Assembly (NCBI GenBank): GCA_014529385.2
Contig: CM043961.1
Span: 11,764,478 to 11,828,477, forward strand
Source: Adiantum capillus-veneris
Taxonomy: Eukaryota > Streptophyta > Polypodiopsida > Polypodiales > Pteridaceae
DNA length: 64,000 nucleotides
Reading direction: 5' to 3'
The position numbers and the translations under genes were made by a program. The notes beneath the pieces are model-generated. The model saw only the letters and a program-made list of their open reading frames with translations, did no database searches and was not told where the DNA came from. Of the stretch, positions 1 through 11,070 are shown one piece after another. How positions within the stretch are numbered: position 1 is the stretch's first letter; each line of letters starts with the position of its first letter.

Positions 1-3000
1 AGGGAAAATCCAATGCTCAAAATAATTCCCAAGGCACTTCCAACAACAACAACAACAATCGGTCCAAGGAGAAGGGAGTTTACAAAGGTAAAAACAAACT
101 CTCTCCTGAAGAGCTTGAAGCTTTTCGCAAGGACCATAAGTGTTTCAAGTGTGGGGAGCAAGGACATGGCTATCGTTCTTGCCCCAAGAAGAATACTCGC
201 AATGAGACTCCTAGGGCTTCCACCATCGAAGCTCCAAAAGAGGATGCTCATTGCAAAGGATCATCACTCTCCTATGCTTGGGGAAAGGTAAGAGAGCATG
301 ATGCCTTCATCTTGTTTGACCCTGGCTCTACTCTCAACTTCATATCAATAGAGTTGGCCACCAAGTTGGGCATTCAAGCTTTTGAGATGGGAGATATAGT
401 AACAGCTGATGCAGCTTTCAAGGGACAACAAGCCTCCGTTACTCCCTTGATTGGGAAGTTGAGGCTTCATGTCCAAAGCTATGTCGATAAAGAAGACTTC
501 TTCATCTCTCCCCTCCAACATCAGGATGTTATCCTAGGGGCACCATGGTTTGATCGCATGGCTGCCAACATGAAGTTCCCTGAAAGGAGAATTTACTTCA
601 CCTACAGGGGAAAGAACATGTATATAGATGCTAGTGAGCGTGGTCGCACTATTCCACTTGTAAATCCTCTTTCTTTTGATAAATCAATGAAGAGCTCAGT
701 TTCTGCGTACATGATTTATGTCAAAGAGTCTCTAAAAGCTAATAATGTTTCATCAAATGAAAATGATAGGAATCAAGAAGAGTTAGACTTGTCTACTTTT
801 CTAAAAGGATTCCAAGATGTGTTCATCGATGATATCCCTATGGACCTACCTCCAAAACGAGGGGATGATGACCATCGTATTGAGCTCCTTCCAGGAAGCT
901 CACCGCCTAACAAACCTCCTTATCGAGTCTCACAAGCTCAACAAGAGGAGATCATGAGGCAAGTACAAGAGCTGGTAGACAAAGGGATGGTGAGGCCTAG
1001 TTCCTCTCCCTTTTGTTCTCCAGTCCTTTTAGTGCAAAAGAAAGATGGTACATACCGTATGTGTGTGGACTATCGAGCACTAAACCATATCACTATCAAA
1101 AACAGATTTCCCGTACCTCGGGTAGAAGATCTGTTTGATAAGCTACAAGGCTCTACCTAGTTCAGTAGGATTGACCTTAAGAGTGGCTATCATCAAATAA
1201 GGATAGTGGATGAGGATATCTTAAAGACCGCGTTTCGCACAACATTTGGTCTTTATGAATATCTAGTCATGCCTTTTGGCTTGACTAATGCACCAGCTAC
1301 GTTCAATCGTTTGATGGAGAAAATTTTTAGACCATATTGAAAATTCACTGGAGTGTTCTTAGATGATATCATCATCTACTCCAAGTCTTTGGAGGAACAT
1401 AAGCAACATCTCCAAGTGATTTTTCAAGCCTTGAGGGAAAACAAACTTTTTCTCAACCAAAAGAAAAGTGAATTCTTCCTTCAAGAGATTCAATATCTAG
1501 GCCATATTATCTCTCACGATGGTATTCGTATGGATCCATCAAAGTTAGAGGTAATAAAATCATGGCCTAACCCAAGGAATCTACATGAGCTAAGAAGCTT
1601 TATTGGTATGTGTGCATACTATAGACGCTTCATAGCAAAATTCTCTCAAGTAGCAGGACCACTACACGACTTAACCAAGAAGAACGTTAAGTTTGTATGG
1701 ACTGCTAAGGAGCAAAATGCTTTTGAAAAACTCAAAGAGAAGCTTACTTCCCAACCAGTCCTCGTGCTTCCGGATCTCTCAAAGCCATTTGAGGTCCAAT
1801 GTGATGCTTGTGGTGATTGCCTTGGAGCGGTTTTGCTTCAAGAAGGGCATGCCATAGCATATGAGAGCCGAAGGCTCAATGGTGATGAACGAGTCTTGGG
1901 CATTTATGAGAAAGAGCTTTTAGCTATTCTACATGCCCTAGACACATGGAAGCACTACCTATTGGGGACTCCATTTATCCTACAAACCGACCACCAAAGT
2001 CTCAAGTATTTCATGACGCAAACCAAGCTTTCCGACAAACAAATGAGGTGGGCAAATTTTCTTTCGCAATTTAATTTCCATATTGCTCACATAGCTGGTA
2101 AGTACAATCAAGTTGCCGATGCACTTTCACGACGACGAAAAGTTAATGCGGTGTCTATAGCTACTCACAATGATCTATCCTCTATGATAGATGAGTATGG
2201 TACTGACCCTGACTTTAGAGACATAATGTCAGCCCTTGCTTTGGGGAAGAAAGAGGAACCATTCACCTTGCAGGATGGTTATCTTCTCCACGGCAATAGG
2301 CTATGTGTTACCCATTCCCTTCGTGAGAAGGTTATGTATGAATCCCATGCTCCTCCATATGTAGGGCATAGAGGCATTCAACCTACTCTCCGAGGAGTAG
2401 AGACGTATTTCTATTGGCCTACCATGAAAGTGGACATACAAGAGTATATTTCAAAATGTGTAGTATGCCAAAAGACCAAGTATGATAGAGGGAAGCAACC
2501 TGGATTACTCCAGCCATTGCCTATTCCAAATTACCATGGGAGAGTATATCCATGGATTTCATCTTTGGATTACCCAAGTCTATCCATGGGAATACAGGAA
2601 TATGGACAATAGTCGACAGGTTTAGCAAGCAAGCACATTTTATTCCTCTCAAAAAGACTATTAAGGCACATCAAATGGCAACTCTCTTCATATCTCAGAT
2701 TTTCAAACACCATGGATTACCCACATCCATCGTGTCAGATAGAGATCCTAGAATGACCAGTAATTTCTGGAAAGGTCTCTTTGAAAATCTAGGAACAAGA
2801 TTGAATTTCTCTTCGGCCTATCACCCACAAACGGATGGCCAAAGTGAGATAGCCAATCTTACGATACTCGATCTACTCAAGACTTATGTTACCGAAGTAG
2901 ATCAACGCTCACGATGGGAAAAGTATTTACCGCTAGTAGAGTATGCCTACAATAATACTGTACATACTTCTACGGGCAAAGCACCTTTCAGATCATAGAA

Positions 3001-3633
3001 GGAAGACCTAAAAGTCCCTTGCTACTGAAAGTACATGGGAAGATCTTCGCCGCCGATGAGTATAGCCGTGACCTACAAGAATCTTTTCAAAAGATTAGGG
3101 AGGCTATAGCCATCTCTCAACAAAGGCAAAAAGCTGCTGCTGATAAGCACAGAAGAGCCTTAATGTTCAAAGAAAATGATTGGGTCTTACTCAAGTTTCC
3201 TAAGGCTCGATTAAGGCAAACGACGGGCAAAAATCCTACGGGCCATCAAAAGTATTATGCTAAACTAGCAAAAAGATACTATGGTCCTTTCCAAATCTTG
3301 AAGCCTATCAATGAGACGGCTTATCAACTCAAGTTGCCCAACCATTGGCTTATACACAATGCCTTTCATGTAAGCTCACTTAAGCTCTACAAAGGAGAGC
3401 CACCAATTGAACCAATTATTGAAGACCCTCCCGAAGTTGAAGACCAAGAAGAGGTGCTACAACCCGAAGCTATCCTTCGGCATGAAGACAAGGTACTACG
3501 ACATGGTAAGATTATCCAACGGTATCTTATTAAGTTCAAAAATTATCCTTTTGAAGATGCTAAATGGATGCAAGGAGTACAACTTAAGGATAGTATGAAC
3601 CTTGTCAATGCTTACAATGCTACATTAGAGTAA
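1..3633 (+). pseudogene. Ty3/gypsy chromodomain gag-pol polyprotein, element 1 (5' end outside window, decayed)
   Basis: This is the gag-pol gene of an LTR retrotransposon whose 5' part lies outside the window. In order it shows a CCHC zinc knuckle ([14 protein letters not shown], near 141-182), an aspartic protease motif (LFDPGST), reverse transcriptase ([11 protein letters not shown], then FLDD), RNase H (CDACGD), an HHCC integrase zinc finger, the integrase core (MDF, SDRD, the E in GQSEIAN) and a C-terminal chromodomain-like segment. The frame is broken by TAG at 1158-1160, TGA at 1338-1340, and single-base losses near 2530 and 2985, all located by comparison with the sister element at 19717-24502. 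The product would act in retrotransposition (virus-like particle, reverse transcription, integration). The chromodomain places it among the chromoviruses. It is non-autonomous as it stands. Confidence 0.95.
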
Positions 3634-3993
3634 GCAAATGTACAAATTTCTTTTAAATAACTCATGTTTTTGTCTTATATGACTAGTCCTCTTTTTAATT
3701 GTGCACAAAATTTAACTAGTATGCATGCTTAGAATCATGTTTGTGATGACGACGTCTCTCAAACACCAAGTAGAATTTGTCACTCTACTTTGGGAGAATA
3801 AAATGGACTAAAGAGCAGACATGCTTGCGGCAGCTATGTCTCCCAAGCACCAAATGGATTAGTCATCCATCTTGGAAAGATGTCGTAGGGTAAAAAGGGA
3901 TCCTTTACCCGTTAAGTACGATTAACTAATGACTAAGACTTTATCTTTTCTACCTCATAGTCGAGGACGACTATGATTTCAAGAGAGAGGTAA
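3634..3993 (+). other. Untranslated 3' internal region of gypsy element 1
   Basis: This stretch lies between the end of pol and the 3' LTR and is closely matched by 24503-24862 in element 2. It has no reading frame. A purine-rich run (CAAGAGAGAGG) just before the LTR is the likely polypurine tract that primes plus-strand synthesis. Confidence 0.75.
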
Positions 3994-5619
3994 TGTCATA
4001 AAATCTAATATCTAACTAACCCAAATGATTTTCTCATATTTAATTGATCACTTAATGTGGGAGAATAAACGGGAACAAGTGTTAAGATATAGGTATGTGC
4101 TTATAGATCTATCTCAACACGGGGCCAATGGTAAAGGGGCCCAAAAGGGAGATGGTCTATCAAAGAGCAAGGCTAACCAATGGAGCATAAGACCTTAGGG
4201 TTAGCTTCATTGAAGACCTCCAATAAATGTGTGTAAAAGTCCTTTGACCTTAAGTAAGCTAGGGCTAAGCTTGAGGTGGGAACCCGGCCCAAGCTCGAGG
4301 TGCTTGTCATGCTTGAGGTGCTTGTCATGCTTGAGGTGTTTTTCATGCTTGAGGTGCTTGATTAAGATGCTTGAGGTGCTTGACTGGCTCCATGCTTGAG
4401 GTGCTTGACTTGCTGCATGATTAAAGTACTTGAGGTGCCTTGAGAAGCTTGCCTGAGATGCTTGTGGGAACACCCCCTAGTTCAAGTGCTTTGTCATGCT
4501 TGGTGAGTAAGGTGCTTGATCACCTAAAAGTCAAAAGCATTCCTACAAGAGGGGGGGCGAGCCCTTTTCCTAGGGCCTAGAGAGAGAACACCCACTCACA
4601 CACACAAGGGAAGCCCAACTTGAAGAGGCAGCAAGGACACATGTCAGGCCCCTACCCATGTTATATTCATGTGTTGCTTGAAGCCTATTGGCTAGGCTTC
4701 AAAGGGGTCCAATGATAAATTACATGAATTATCTAATTGTTTTAGCATTTATCAAGTCCTCTCTCTCAAAGGGGAAAGGGGGACACTTGTCCCAAGGCTA
4801 CCCATGTTGCTTGTAATGGCTCTTGCTTGTGATTGGCTAGGCCTGGAAGGGTCCAATGAGCTTCAGGCATGAGCTACAAGGGGGGGTCGACCCAAGCAAG
4901 CTAGGGGGGTGCCTAGGGGGTATACTCACCCACACACACTCACAAGCACTCTCATTGTGTGATATGCAAAGTGCAAGAGCTCCCTCTCCAAGCAAGTAGA
5001 GGTTGAGAGCCTACACCAACACTCTTGGCTATGGAGTGCAAATCCAACCAAGAGCCATGCTTCAATGCTTAAGCTTGCCATCTCCTTCTTCTTCATTACT
5101 ATGCTATTGTGTATGCTAGCAACAAGAGTATGATAAGTGAGGAACTAATTCTTTCTCCTACGAAATGTTTCTTCTTCCTCTTCCCTACCCTCATTCCCTG
5201 CTAGCTCTCTCCACCTTCGAAGGTGTTTGAGGTCTTGGGACTGAGGCTTGGGATAGTTAAAGCTTTCTTCAAGTTTATGTTATGTTTGTGGTGCATGAAG
5301 CCTTCCATCTTCATGGCATCACCTAGGTCACAAGGAACACAAAGACTGTATTGTAACAAGTCTCTCTTTATGGGAGAAATCATAATACAAATGCCTATTG
5401 GAGGGGGGACCGGCTCCACATAAATCCGGTCCTCAATTGTTGTCATGTTCTCTAAACTCTCTCTCTTGCAAAAAGTATTGTCTATGCCAAGTTAACTAAT
5501 TGCTATGATTATGTTGCTATCTTCAATTATGTCTACCCGCTATGCTCACAAAATCATTTCTTGAAAGTACTCTCATTAAATTCCGCTATTCTCAAATTGA
5601 ATAGGCAAATTCCATTACA
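3994..5619 (+). mobile_element. 3' LTR of gypsy element 1
   Basis: The sequence starts TGTCATAAAATC and ends CATTACA, about 1.63 kb. It is homologous along its whole length to the two LTRs of element 2 (17683-19302 and 24863-26457), which fixes both ends. The next five bases (TTCGT, 5620-5624) would be one target duplication copy; the other is outside the window. It is clearly more diverged than the element 2 LTR pair is from each other, which suggests an older insertion. Confidence 0.93.
4262..4475 (+). repeat. GCTTGAGGT minisatellite inside the LTR
   Basis: About ten imperfect copies of a short unit built on GCTTGAGGTGCTTG(TCAT) occur here. Matching tracts in the element 2 LTRs (about 17950-18125 and 25135-25275) differ in copy number; the 5' LTR has a roughly 40-bp extra piece. 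The tract is therefore unstable within LTRs. Confidence 0.85.
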
Positions 5620-5639
5620 TTCGTGGACAATGTAAACTC

Positions 5640-5760
5640 GGGTACAACGTAAACTTCACCCCTCCCCCCCTCGCCCCCTGGGATTGAACCCACAACCTAA
5701 GGTTTGAGGGCCATGTGGCCTATCGACCACGCCCGCGCACGTCTCTGTGGAATGTACACG
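5640..5760 (-). mobile_element. tRNA-like head of a SINE (candidate 1)
   Basis: On the minus strand there is an A-box-like TGGTCGATAGG (5719-5729) followed about 39 nt later by a B-box-like GGTTCAATCCC (5680-5690), the spacing of an RNA polymerase III internal promoter. The intervening sequence reads like a degenerate tRNA with a proline- or tryptophan-like anticodon region. I see no clear tail or target duplication, so this is either a SINE head or a tRNA relic. Confidence 0.45.
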
Positions 5761-5800
5761 TTTCCATGGAGTTTTGACGTGCAAAAATATCGGGGCGAAC

Positions 5801-5868
5801 AAAAGTAAACTTGGGTATTTTTGTAAACTCGAGTACCCGAGTTTACAAAAATACCCGAGTTTACTTTT
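5801..5868. repeat. Near-perfect 31-bp inverted repeat
   Basis: The left arm (5801-5831) and right arm (5838-5868) are reverse complements with one mismatch and a six-base loop (AGTACC). The core GTAAACTCGGGTA also appears outside the palindrome at about 5632-5645, so the palindrome seems built from a locally repeated unit. It would form a very stable hairpin. Confidence 0.9.
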
Positions 5869-6104
5869 GCGATAAGATCTACGACGCACGCCTAATGTCG
5901 GGGCCCAAAAGTGATGGGAGCTTTTGATCCCATCTCTCATGCCCGTGTTAGATATAGCTGAGGCGCGTGTCACACTGGGGCAGGCAAAGGTTGGCCAATT
6001 CGAGGTGGCGACCAACCATTCGTAGATGAAGAAGAAAAAGTTGGCCTGCAGAGCTTGTAAGAGGGACGGCCTCGCACCCTCAGCCAAGTTCACTTAGCAG
6101 CGGC

Positions 6105-6215
6105 CATCTGCGAAAAGTGCAAGCGAGAAGCAATATGACAGGCTTTGAACCCTGCCTGCCAGCGTGGAAGACGGGCGTCAAACCACTTGTGCTGCTCTAA
6201 TTCGTTGCCAACTTA
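6105..6215 (-). mobile_element. tRNA-like head of a SINE (candidate 2)
   Basis: The minus strand shows an A-box-like GTGGTTTGACGCC followed by an anticodon-arm-like segment and a B-box GGTTCAAAGCC (about 6142-6154). The order and spacing match a tRNA-derived polymerase III promoter. Neither end of a SINE can be fixed, so the call rests on the boxes alone. Confidence 0.4.
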
Positions 6216-6653
6216 GCGCAGCATTTTTTAAGGGGCTCAATGTGACAGCAACGTCAAGGACCAACTTCAAAAAAAGGGTGGGGCGGGCGTCCCCAGTGTG
6301 ACACGGGCCTGAGGAAAGAGCGCGTCCTCTCCTGGGCGCAGATGCAATAATATCAAGATGATTTCGTCACCACCATCACTCTGTCCGAAGCTCCGAGTCC
6401 CTTTTTTAGCAAGTTGCAACTCATCTTCTCCTTTCAAGCGCTTCTTCTTCTTCTTCTTCGCTCCATTTTTTGGTGTTGGCTTTCTGCATGCTTTTCCTTG
6501 CTGCAGACGAGCTACATTGTGGTCTTCACGGCCTCTGGTTTTTAGTGGAAGTCGGCTTATGATCCACAATAACGTTACAGTGGATGGCTTGAAGCAAAGC
6601 CTAGAGCACTAGCAAGACAGCAATCAGACCAGATCTTTGCTATTTTTAGCAAT

Positions 6654-8561
6654 ATGGGCAGCAAAGCAAGCAGTGACATCAAAACCCCCATGATTTTTCA
6701 TCAAGACTCAAGTGATGAGCTCCCATTGAAGACCATCCCAGGAAGCTATGGCATGCCTTTCTTTGGGCCCATAAAGGACAGACTTGACTTCTTCTGGTTT
6801 CAAGGACAGACCAAGTTCTGGACCTCCAGGATGGAGAAATACCAGAGCACCGTTTTCCACGTCAATGTCGCCCCTGGCCCACCTGGCTTCCGCACCAGCC
6901 ATGTCGTTATGCTCCTCGATCAGAAGAGCTTTCCTATCCTTTTCGATGTCTCCAAGGTAAAATCCCCAAATCTCTGGAATATGAACTTGCGTTTGCTGGT
7001 TTTTGTTTTGTTTGTCTGTTGTTTTTCTGAAATTACACGATGCATCGACGTAGGAATCGGCAATTTAAGTACCCATTTGTCAAGCATAATGCTAGTTTCT
7101 CTAGCATGTTGATTTAGAAGAGAGAATGTAAGTGCATATGGCAACATCGACTAAATCCGCCCCTAATTGTGATATGTCTGAATGTATGAGGATCTCTCTC
7201 CATGCCTGTGATGTCTGCTTGTAAGCAGATGTGTATGGTGCATCCATATACATATGAATGCACACATTATGCTTGTAGATACATTTACATCAGTATTTAT
7301 GAATGACTTTAATATGGCTACAAGCTATGCACTTCAGGCTTCTAATGGCTGTTCATTTACCTCATCATTATCCATGCAGGTAGAGAAAAAAGATGTCCTC
7401 CTAGCCAACTACATGCCCAGCCTATCACTCTTCGGGGGTACAAGGCCGTGCGTGTTCTTGGACCCATCAGAGGAATTGCATGCAAAGGTTAAGTCCTTTG
7501 TGATGAACATTATCAAGCTCAATGCAAGCAAATGGATTCCTGAGATGCAGAAAGCAGCATTGGAGGTCTTTCCGAAGTGGGATTTAGAAATGAATGAAAA
7601 GGCAAAGGCGGAGGTCAATACACATACAAGCCAAGTAGCATGCAATGTCTTGGTGAGGACAGTCTTAGGCCGAGACCCAGCTGCCCCCGGTGAAGCAACC
7701 CTCAAGACGGACGGGCCATCCTTGTTTCGGACATGGCTTGCCCCTTTCCTTGCCCCTATTGCGAGCATTGGCCTTCCTCACATTCTTGAAGAGCTCACAT
7801 TTCATTCCTTCCCAATCCCCAGCTTCGTTGCCTCAGGCACATACAAGAAGCTCACCAATTTCTTTGAAATATACGGCACAGAGCTCCTGGACATGGCGGA
7901 ACGGGAGCATGGCATAGACCGGCATGAAGCTTTGCATAATATTATCTTCTTCATGGGATTCAATGCATTTGGGGGCTTGCAGCTCTTCCTCCCTGCCATG
8001 GTGGAGTATGTGGCAGGAGCAGGGCAGAAGCTGCACGATGCATTGGTGAAAGAGGTAAGGGATGCAGTGAAAGAGGAGGGTGGCAGTGCATTGACTGTTG
8101 CAGCGTTGCGTAGAATGGAGCTTTCAAGATCGATAGTGTACGAGTCGCTTCGGATGTCGCCGCCAGTGGCATATCAGTATGCAAGAGCGAAGGAGGACAT
8201 CACAGTGGAGTCGCATGATGCAAGGTACGAGATCAAGAAAGGGGAGCTCATAGGGGGATGCCAGCCGGTGGCGACAAGGGACCCGCGGGTTTTCAAGGAC
8301 GCGGAGAAGTTTGTTGCAGAGAGGTTTATGGGTGAGGAGGGGAAAAAACTGATCAAGTATGTGCTGTGGGGGAATGGACCTGCAGACGGGAAACCCTCGG
8401 TCTCCAACAAGCAGTGTGCAGCCAATGACCTCGTTCCCCTGCTTTCCCAAGCCTTCTTGGCTTGCCTGTTCCTGCACTACGATTCCTTCACTATCTTCAA
8501 GCCCACCATCAAAGGCAACAGTGTCACTATCCATTTTTCCTCTCTGAGGAAGGCTTGCTAA
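6654..8561 (+). CDS. CYP74-family cytochrome P450, hydroperoxide lyase-like (two exons: 6654-6956 and 7380-8561)
   Basis: CYP74 enzymes rearrange fatty acid hydroperoxides without O2 or a reductase, giving allene oxides (jasmonate route), C6/C9 aldehydes or divinyl ethers. Joining GT at 6957 to AG at 7378-7379 keeps frame (phase 0) and gives 494 residues, the usual family length. Visible landmarks are the N-terminal IPGSYGMPFFGPIKDR, the I-helix FNAFGG (295-300), ExxR at 356-359 (YESLR), the ATRDP stretch, and the heme ligand Cys447 in SNKQCAAND. Residue 108 in VEKKDVL is Leu, where allene oxide synthases carry Phe; Leu there and FNAFGG are typical of hydroperoxide lyases. No chloroplast transit peptide is evident at the N-terminus (MGSKASSDIK). 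Most angiosperm CYP74 genes I know lack introns, so the 423-nt intron is notable. The family is certain, the exact product specificity is not. Confidence 0.92.
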
Positions 8562-8744
8562 GTACCTGCACCCGCACCCAACTCTCTCTCAGGCACGCAC
8601 AACACACGCGCACCTCTTTCAGCTTCAATATCAATGGTTGTCAATTCATGTATCAACGCACACGATTCCACACTACTGTTATAAGTGCGGACTTTGCTTT
8701 GGTTCAGTGCTCCATAAAATTTTCTAAATCTTCTTGTGTTTGAG

Positions 8745-9310
8745 GATTCAGGAAGGTGGTTCTTGCCTACATAGATTTGGGCCTATAAGGGGTATGAGCC
8801 TCCCGAAGACCGGCCACGGGAGGGGACCCCCCACCTAGGCACGTTAGCCTCACTCCACGCACTCGCGCACCGTGGGGACTCCACGCAAGGTTCCCCGGGG
8901 CACGCTATGACCCGTCGGCGGTGCGGCAGAGCCTGAGGCTACGTGGGGCTAGGGACCCGAGACGCGAGACCCGCGAAGACCCGCGAAACACAAACGGCCG
9001 TCGACCCATGGAACGCAACCACGCCCGAGCCGGGCCCCGAGAAGGCAACTTGACCCGAGCCGGTCCCGTCCGAGCCGGGCCCTCCTGAGCCGGTGCCGTC
9101 CGTGCCAGGACCCCTTGAAGCAACACCTTGGTCCCTTGGCTGCGCGCGGGTATGAATCCCCATCGGGCCCTTGAAGGTAGAAGTCCCTCGGCCGCGTGCG
9201 GGTATGAATCCCCGACGGGCCCCTTGAAGATAGAAGTTCCCTCGGCTGCGTGCGGGTAAGAATCCCCGCCGGGCCCCCTCCCCGACGCGCCCAGAAACTG
9301 GGGCGTCACA
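8745..9310 (+). mobile_element. 3' end of a GC-rich LTR, different family
   Basis: The stretch ends in GGGGCGTCACA directly before a tRNA-Met primer-binding site, so it is the right end of an LTR. Many plant gypsy LTRs end this way and begin with the complementary TGTGACGCCCC, but that start is not visible, so the LTR is truncated on the left. Its high GC content contrasts with both neighbours. The left boundary given is approximate. Confidence 0.7.
9148..9290 (+). repeat. Tandem repeat of about 52 bp inside the GC-rich LTR
   Basis: Three copies of a unit containing GGGTATGAATCCCC, CGGGCCC and CCTCGGCYGCGTGC follow each other with few mismatches. Confidence 0.8.
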
Positions 9311-9417
9311 CTTGGTATCAGAGCTCCAGAACGAGCTCCTGGAAACGAGCCGAAGACTAACGTGCCCGACGCGCACGATACTCACGACGACTCCAACCGC
9401 AATGGCCCGGGTCGTCG
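9311..9417 (+). mobile_element. Primer-binding site and start of the internal region of the GC-rich LTR element
   Basis: TGGTATCAGAGC at 9313-9324 is complementary to the 3' end of plant initiator tRNA-Met, the primer for minus-strand DNA synthesis. About 75 bases downstream there is an ATG (9401) followed by only a few codons before the sequence switches abruptly to Helitron DNA at 9418. The rest of this retroelement is missing. Confidence 0.8.
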
Positions 9418-9463
9418 GATGAAGACATCTTTAGTGGTCTTTACACGTTTGTTTTTTTTGTAG

Positions 9464-9838
9464 GTTGTGGGGACTTTGCGCTTTGTGAACTTCAATAGGG
9501 CTCTCTTGCATTCCCAGTGCTCAATCTGTGACTCGTCGAAGGTGAAGAAGGTCGAAGGCCGACTGTGTTGTTCTCTTTGCGATAAAGATCACGTCATCAA
9601 CACGACGCTCAGACTGGAGGCACAGATTCGAAGCAGCATTGACAGACGTGTTGTGGCGGTTCAAGTGTCAGAATCTATGGTGGATCGTCTTCTGAGCTTG
9701 CCAAGGAGCTTCAAGGAGCTGTACACGGAGAGCATTTCAAAGGCGACGGATATTTTATCGACATCTATTGTCGAGGGTGTGTTCAAAATTGGCACAAATG
9801 GCTCTATGATATCTTTCACTCCTCTGTTGGAAACCTAG
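9464..9838 (+). pseudogene. RPA1-like final exon (isolated exon of the Helitron fragment)
   Basis: The exon follows a clean acceptor (TTTTTTTTGTAG) and encodes about 124 residues in one open frame to TAG. It contains a four-cysteine zinc-binding pattern (CSIC and, about 16 residues on, CCSLC), as in the C-terminal DNA-binding domain C of replication protein A large subunits. Upstream exons are missing from this copy, so the gene cannot be complete. Confidence 0.75.
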
Positions 9839-10042
9839 ATGCTTTGAGAGCATGTATTTGAATAGCTTTTGGCCTTTCACCACGAATAACTATTCTTCCT
9901 TACCTAGATCCCTCTACAATCGATGAACTAAATTTTGGCTTGTCCATTGTATATCCCGTTTCAAAAGAAATTCCATGGTGTCTCTCCATAGCTCGCTTTC
10001 TACTCTTCCTTTCTCTCTATCTTTTCAACCTTCCAAAGCACA

Positions 10043-10043
<1 letters not shown>

Positions 10044-10081
<38 letters not shown>
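10044..10081 (+). repeat. (CT)n microsatellite in the Rep-helicase leader
   Basis: About 19 CT units lie between the RPA stop and the Rep-helicase start. The same tract is at 16104-16139 in the other copy, slightly shorter. Confidence 0.95.
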
Positions 10082-10083
<2 letters not shown>

Positions 10084-10146
10084 GCACACGTATACAAACA
10101 AACACACAAGCTGACTTAATGTTTACAATCTTTGCGTGTCTTTCCA

Positions 10147-11070
10147 ATGACTCTCTTGGCCGAACAAGACATCGATACCGTTTTTGCGGCGCGGTTTCCA
10201 AACAATTCAGACATCTTCCTCGTGCTACACCATCTCCAAAACTCAACAGGTGCACCGCATGACCTTAGATCAAATTTTCTCGACAACTTGTTCGAGAGCT
10301 TCTTGCGTGATAGACATGCTGTCCCGGGTGCATGCCTCTTCTTCCATGATGATGAGCCCACTAGCACAATGACAGCCACAAAATTCTCGTCTTTGTATTC
10401 AACATCCACCAGCTCACTTGCCCTTAGCCTCGACATATTAACGGCCTTCACTCACTCTGTGACTTGTAGGTTAAAAGTGTATTTGAAAATAGATGACAGT
10501 GTGAGAACAATCATCTTGGGGATGCCATCGAAACCATTTCTTGCAAAGGGCATTCTGCTCTCCGAAACAACCAACCGTGCACGTGTTCGATGGGAAGAAG
10601 ATGAGGTGGCCACTTTGCATCAACTATCCTTGTTGCATGAGGCTTTACCAGATATTGAGGTCGTCCGCATGTTCCAAGCCAAACACCCACACACATTGCA
10701 CACAACCCAGGCCGTGAAATGCAAGCTTTCACGCCTGAAGAACGAGAAGGGCCTGGTCATCGGTGCTCATATACGACGCACCCATGCCAGGTTGAGCAAG
10801 GCGATATAAGAGATACAACATAAGCATCAAAGACAAGCCCATTACACCCTGCGAAAAATGTGGACGCTTGCTATTCCGCCGCCAGATAACACGCCATCTT
10901 CTGCCTTCAGTTGCGGAATCCACTTCAAGGAAGCGAAGACGCTATGCGGATCTGTACATCTGCAACCAGTGCAAGAAACACTTGGCAAGCGATAGCAACC
11001 GCCTATGGAGCTTGCAAGAGACAGGGTGCAATCCAGCGCTTCCCTTCGTGTCAGATCTTAACCCCATAGT
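10147..11070 (+). pseudogene. Helitron Rep-helicase N-terminal fragment
   Basis: The frame starting MTLLAEQDID runs about 220 residues and ends at TAA (about 10807-10809) because of an extra base in GCGATATAAG relative to GCGATTAAG of the other copy. In the shifted frame the sequence continues with a CEKCG ... CNQCKK zinc-finger-like segment to the copy boundary at 11070. The first 220 residues have no family I recognise. This copy has CGA where the other has the TGA stop at 16870, so together they show the ancestral frame was open. Confidence 0.8.

Larger units (their letters stand above)
9418..11070 (+). mobile_element. Helitron fragment, second copy of 15479-17165
   Basis: This 1.65-kb block matches 15479-17165 almost base for base at an offset of about 6.06 kb. 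Both edges are sharp: similarity starts at GGATGAA and ends at CCCCATAG, after which the two loci diverge. It holds the last RPA-like exon, the inter-gene (CT)n leader and the start of the Rep-helicase gene in the same order as the larger copy. The RPA exon is intact here but frameshifted in the other copy; the Rep-helicase N-terminus is frameshifted here but not at that point in the other. Confidence 0.92.

Noticed and set aside
4207-4473. Minus-strand frame rich in His-Leu-Lys repeats
   Set aside because: It is the LTR minisatellite read in one frame; copy number varies between LTRs.
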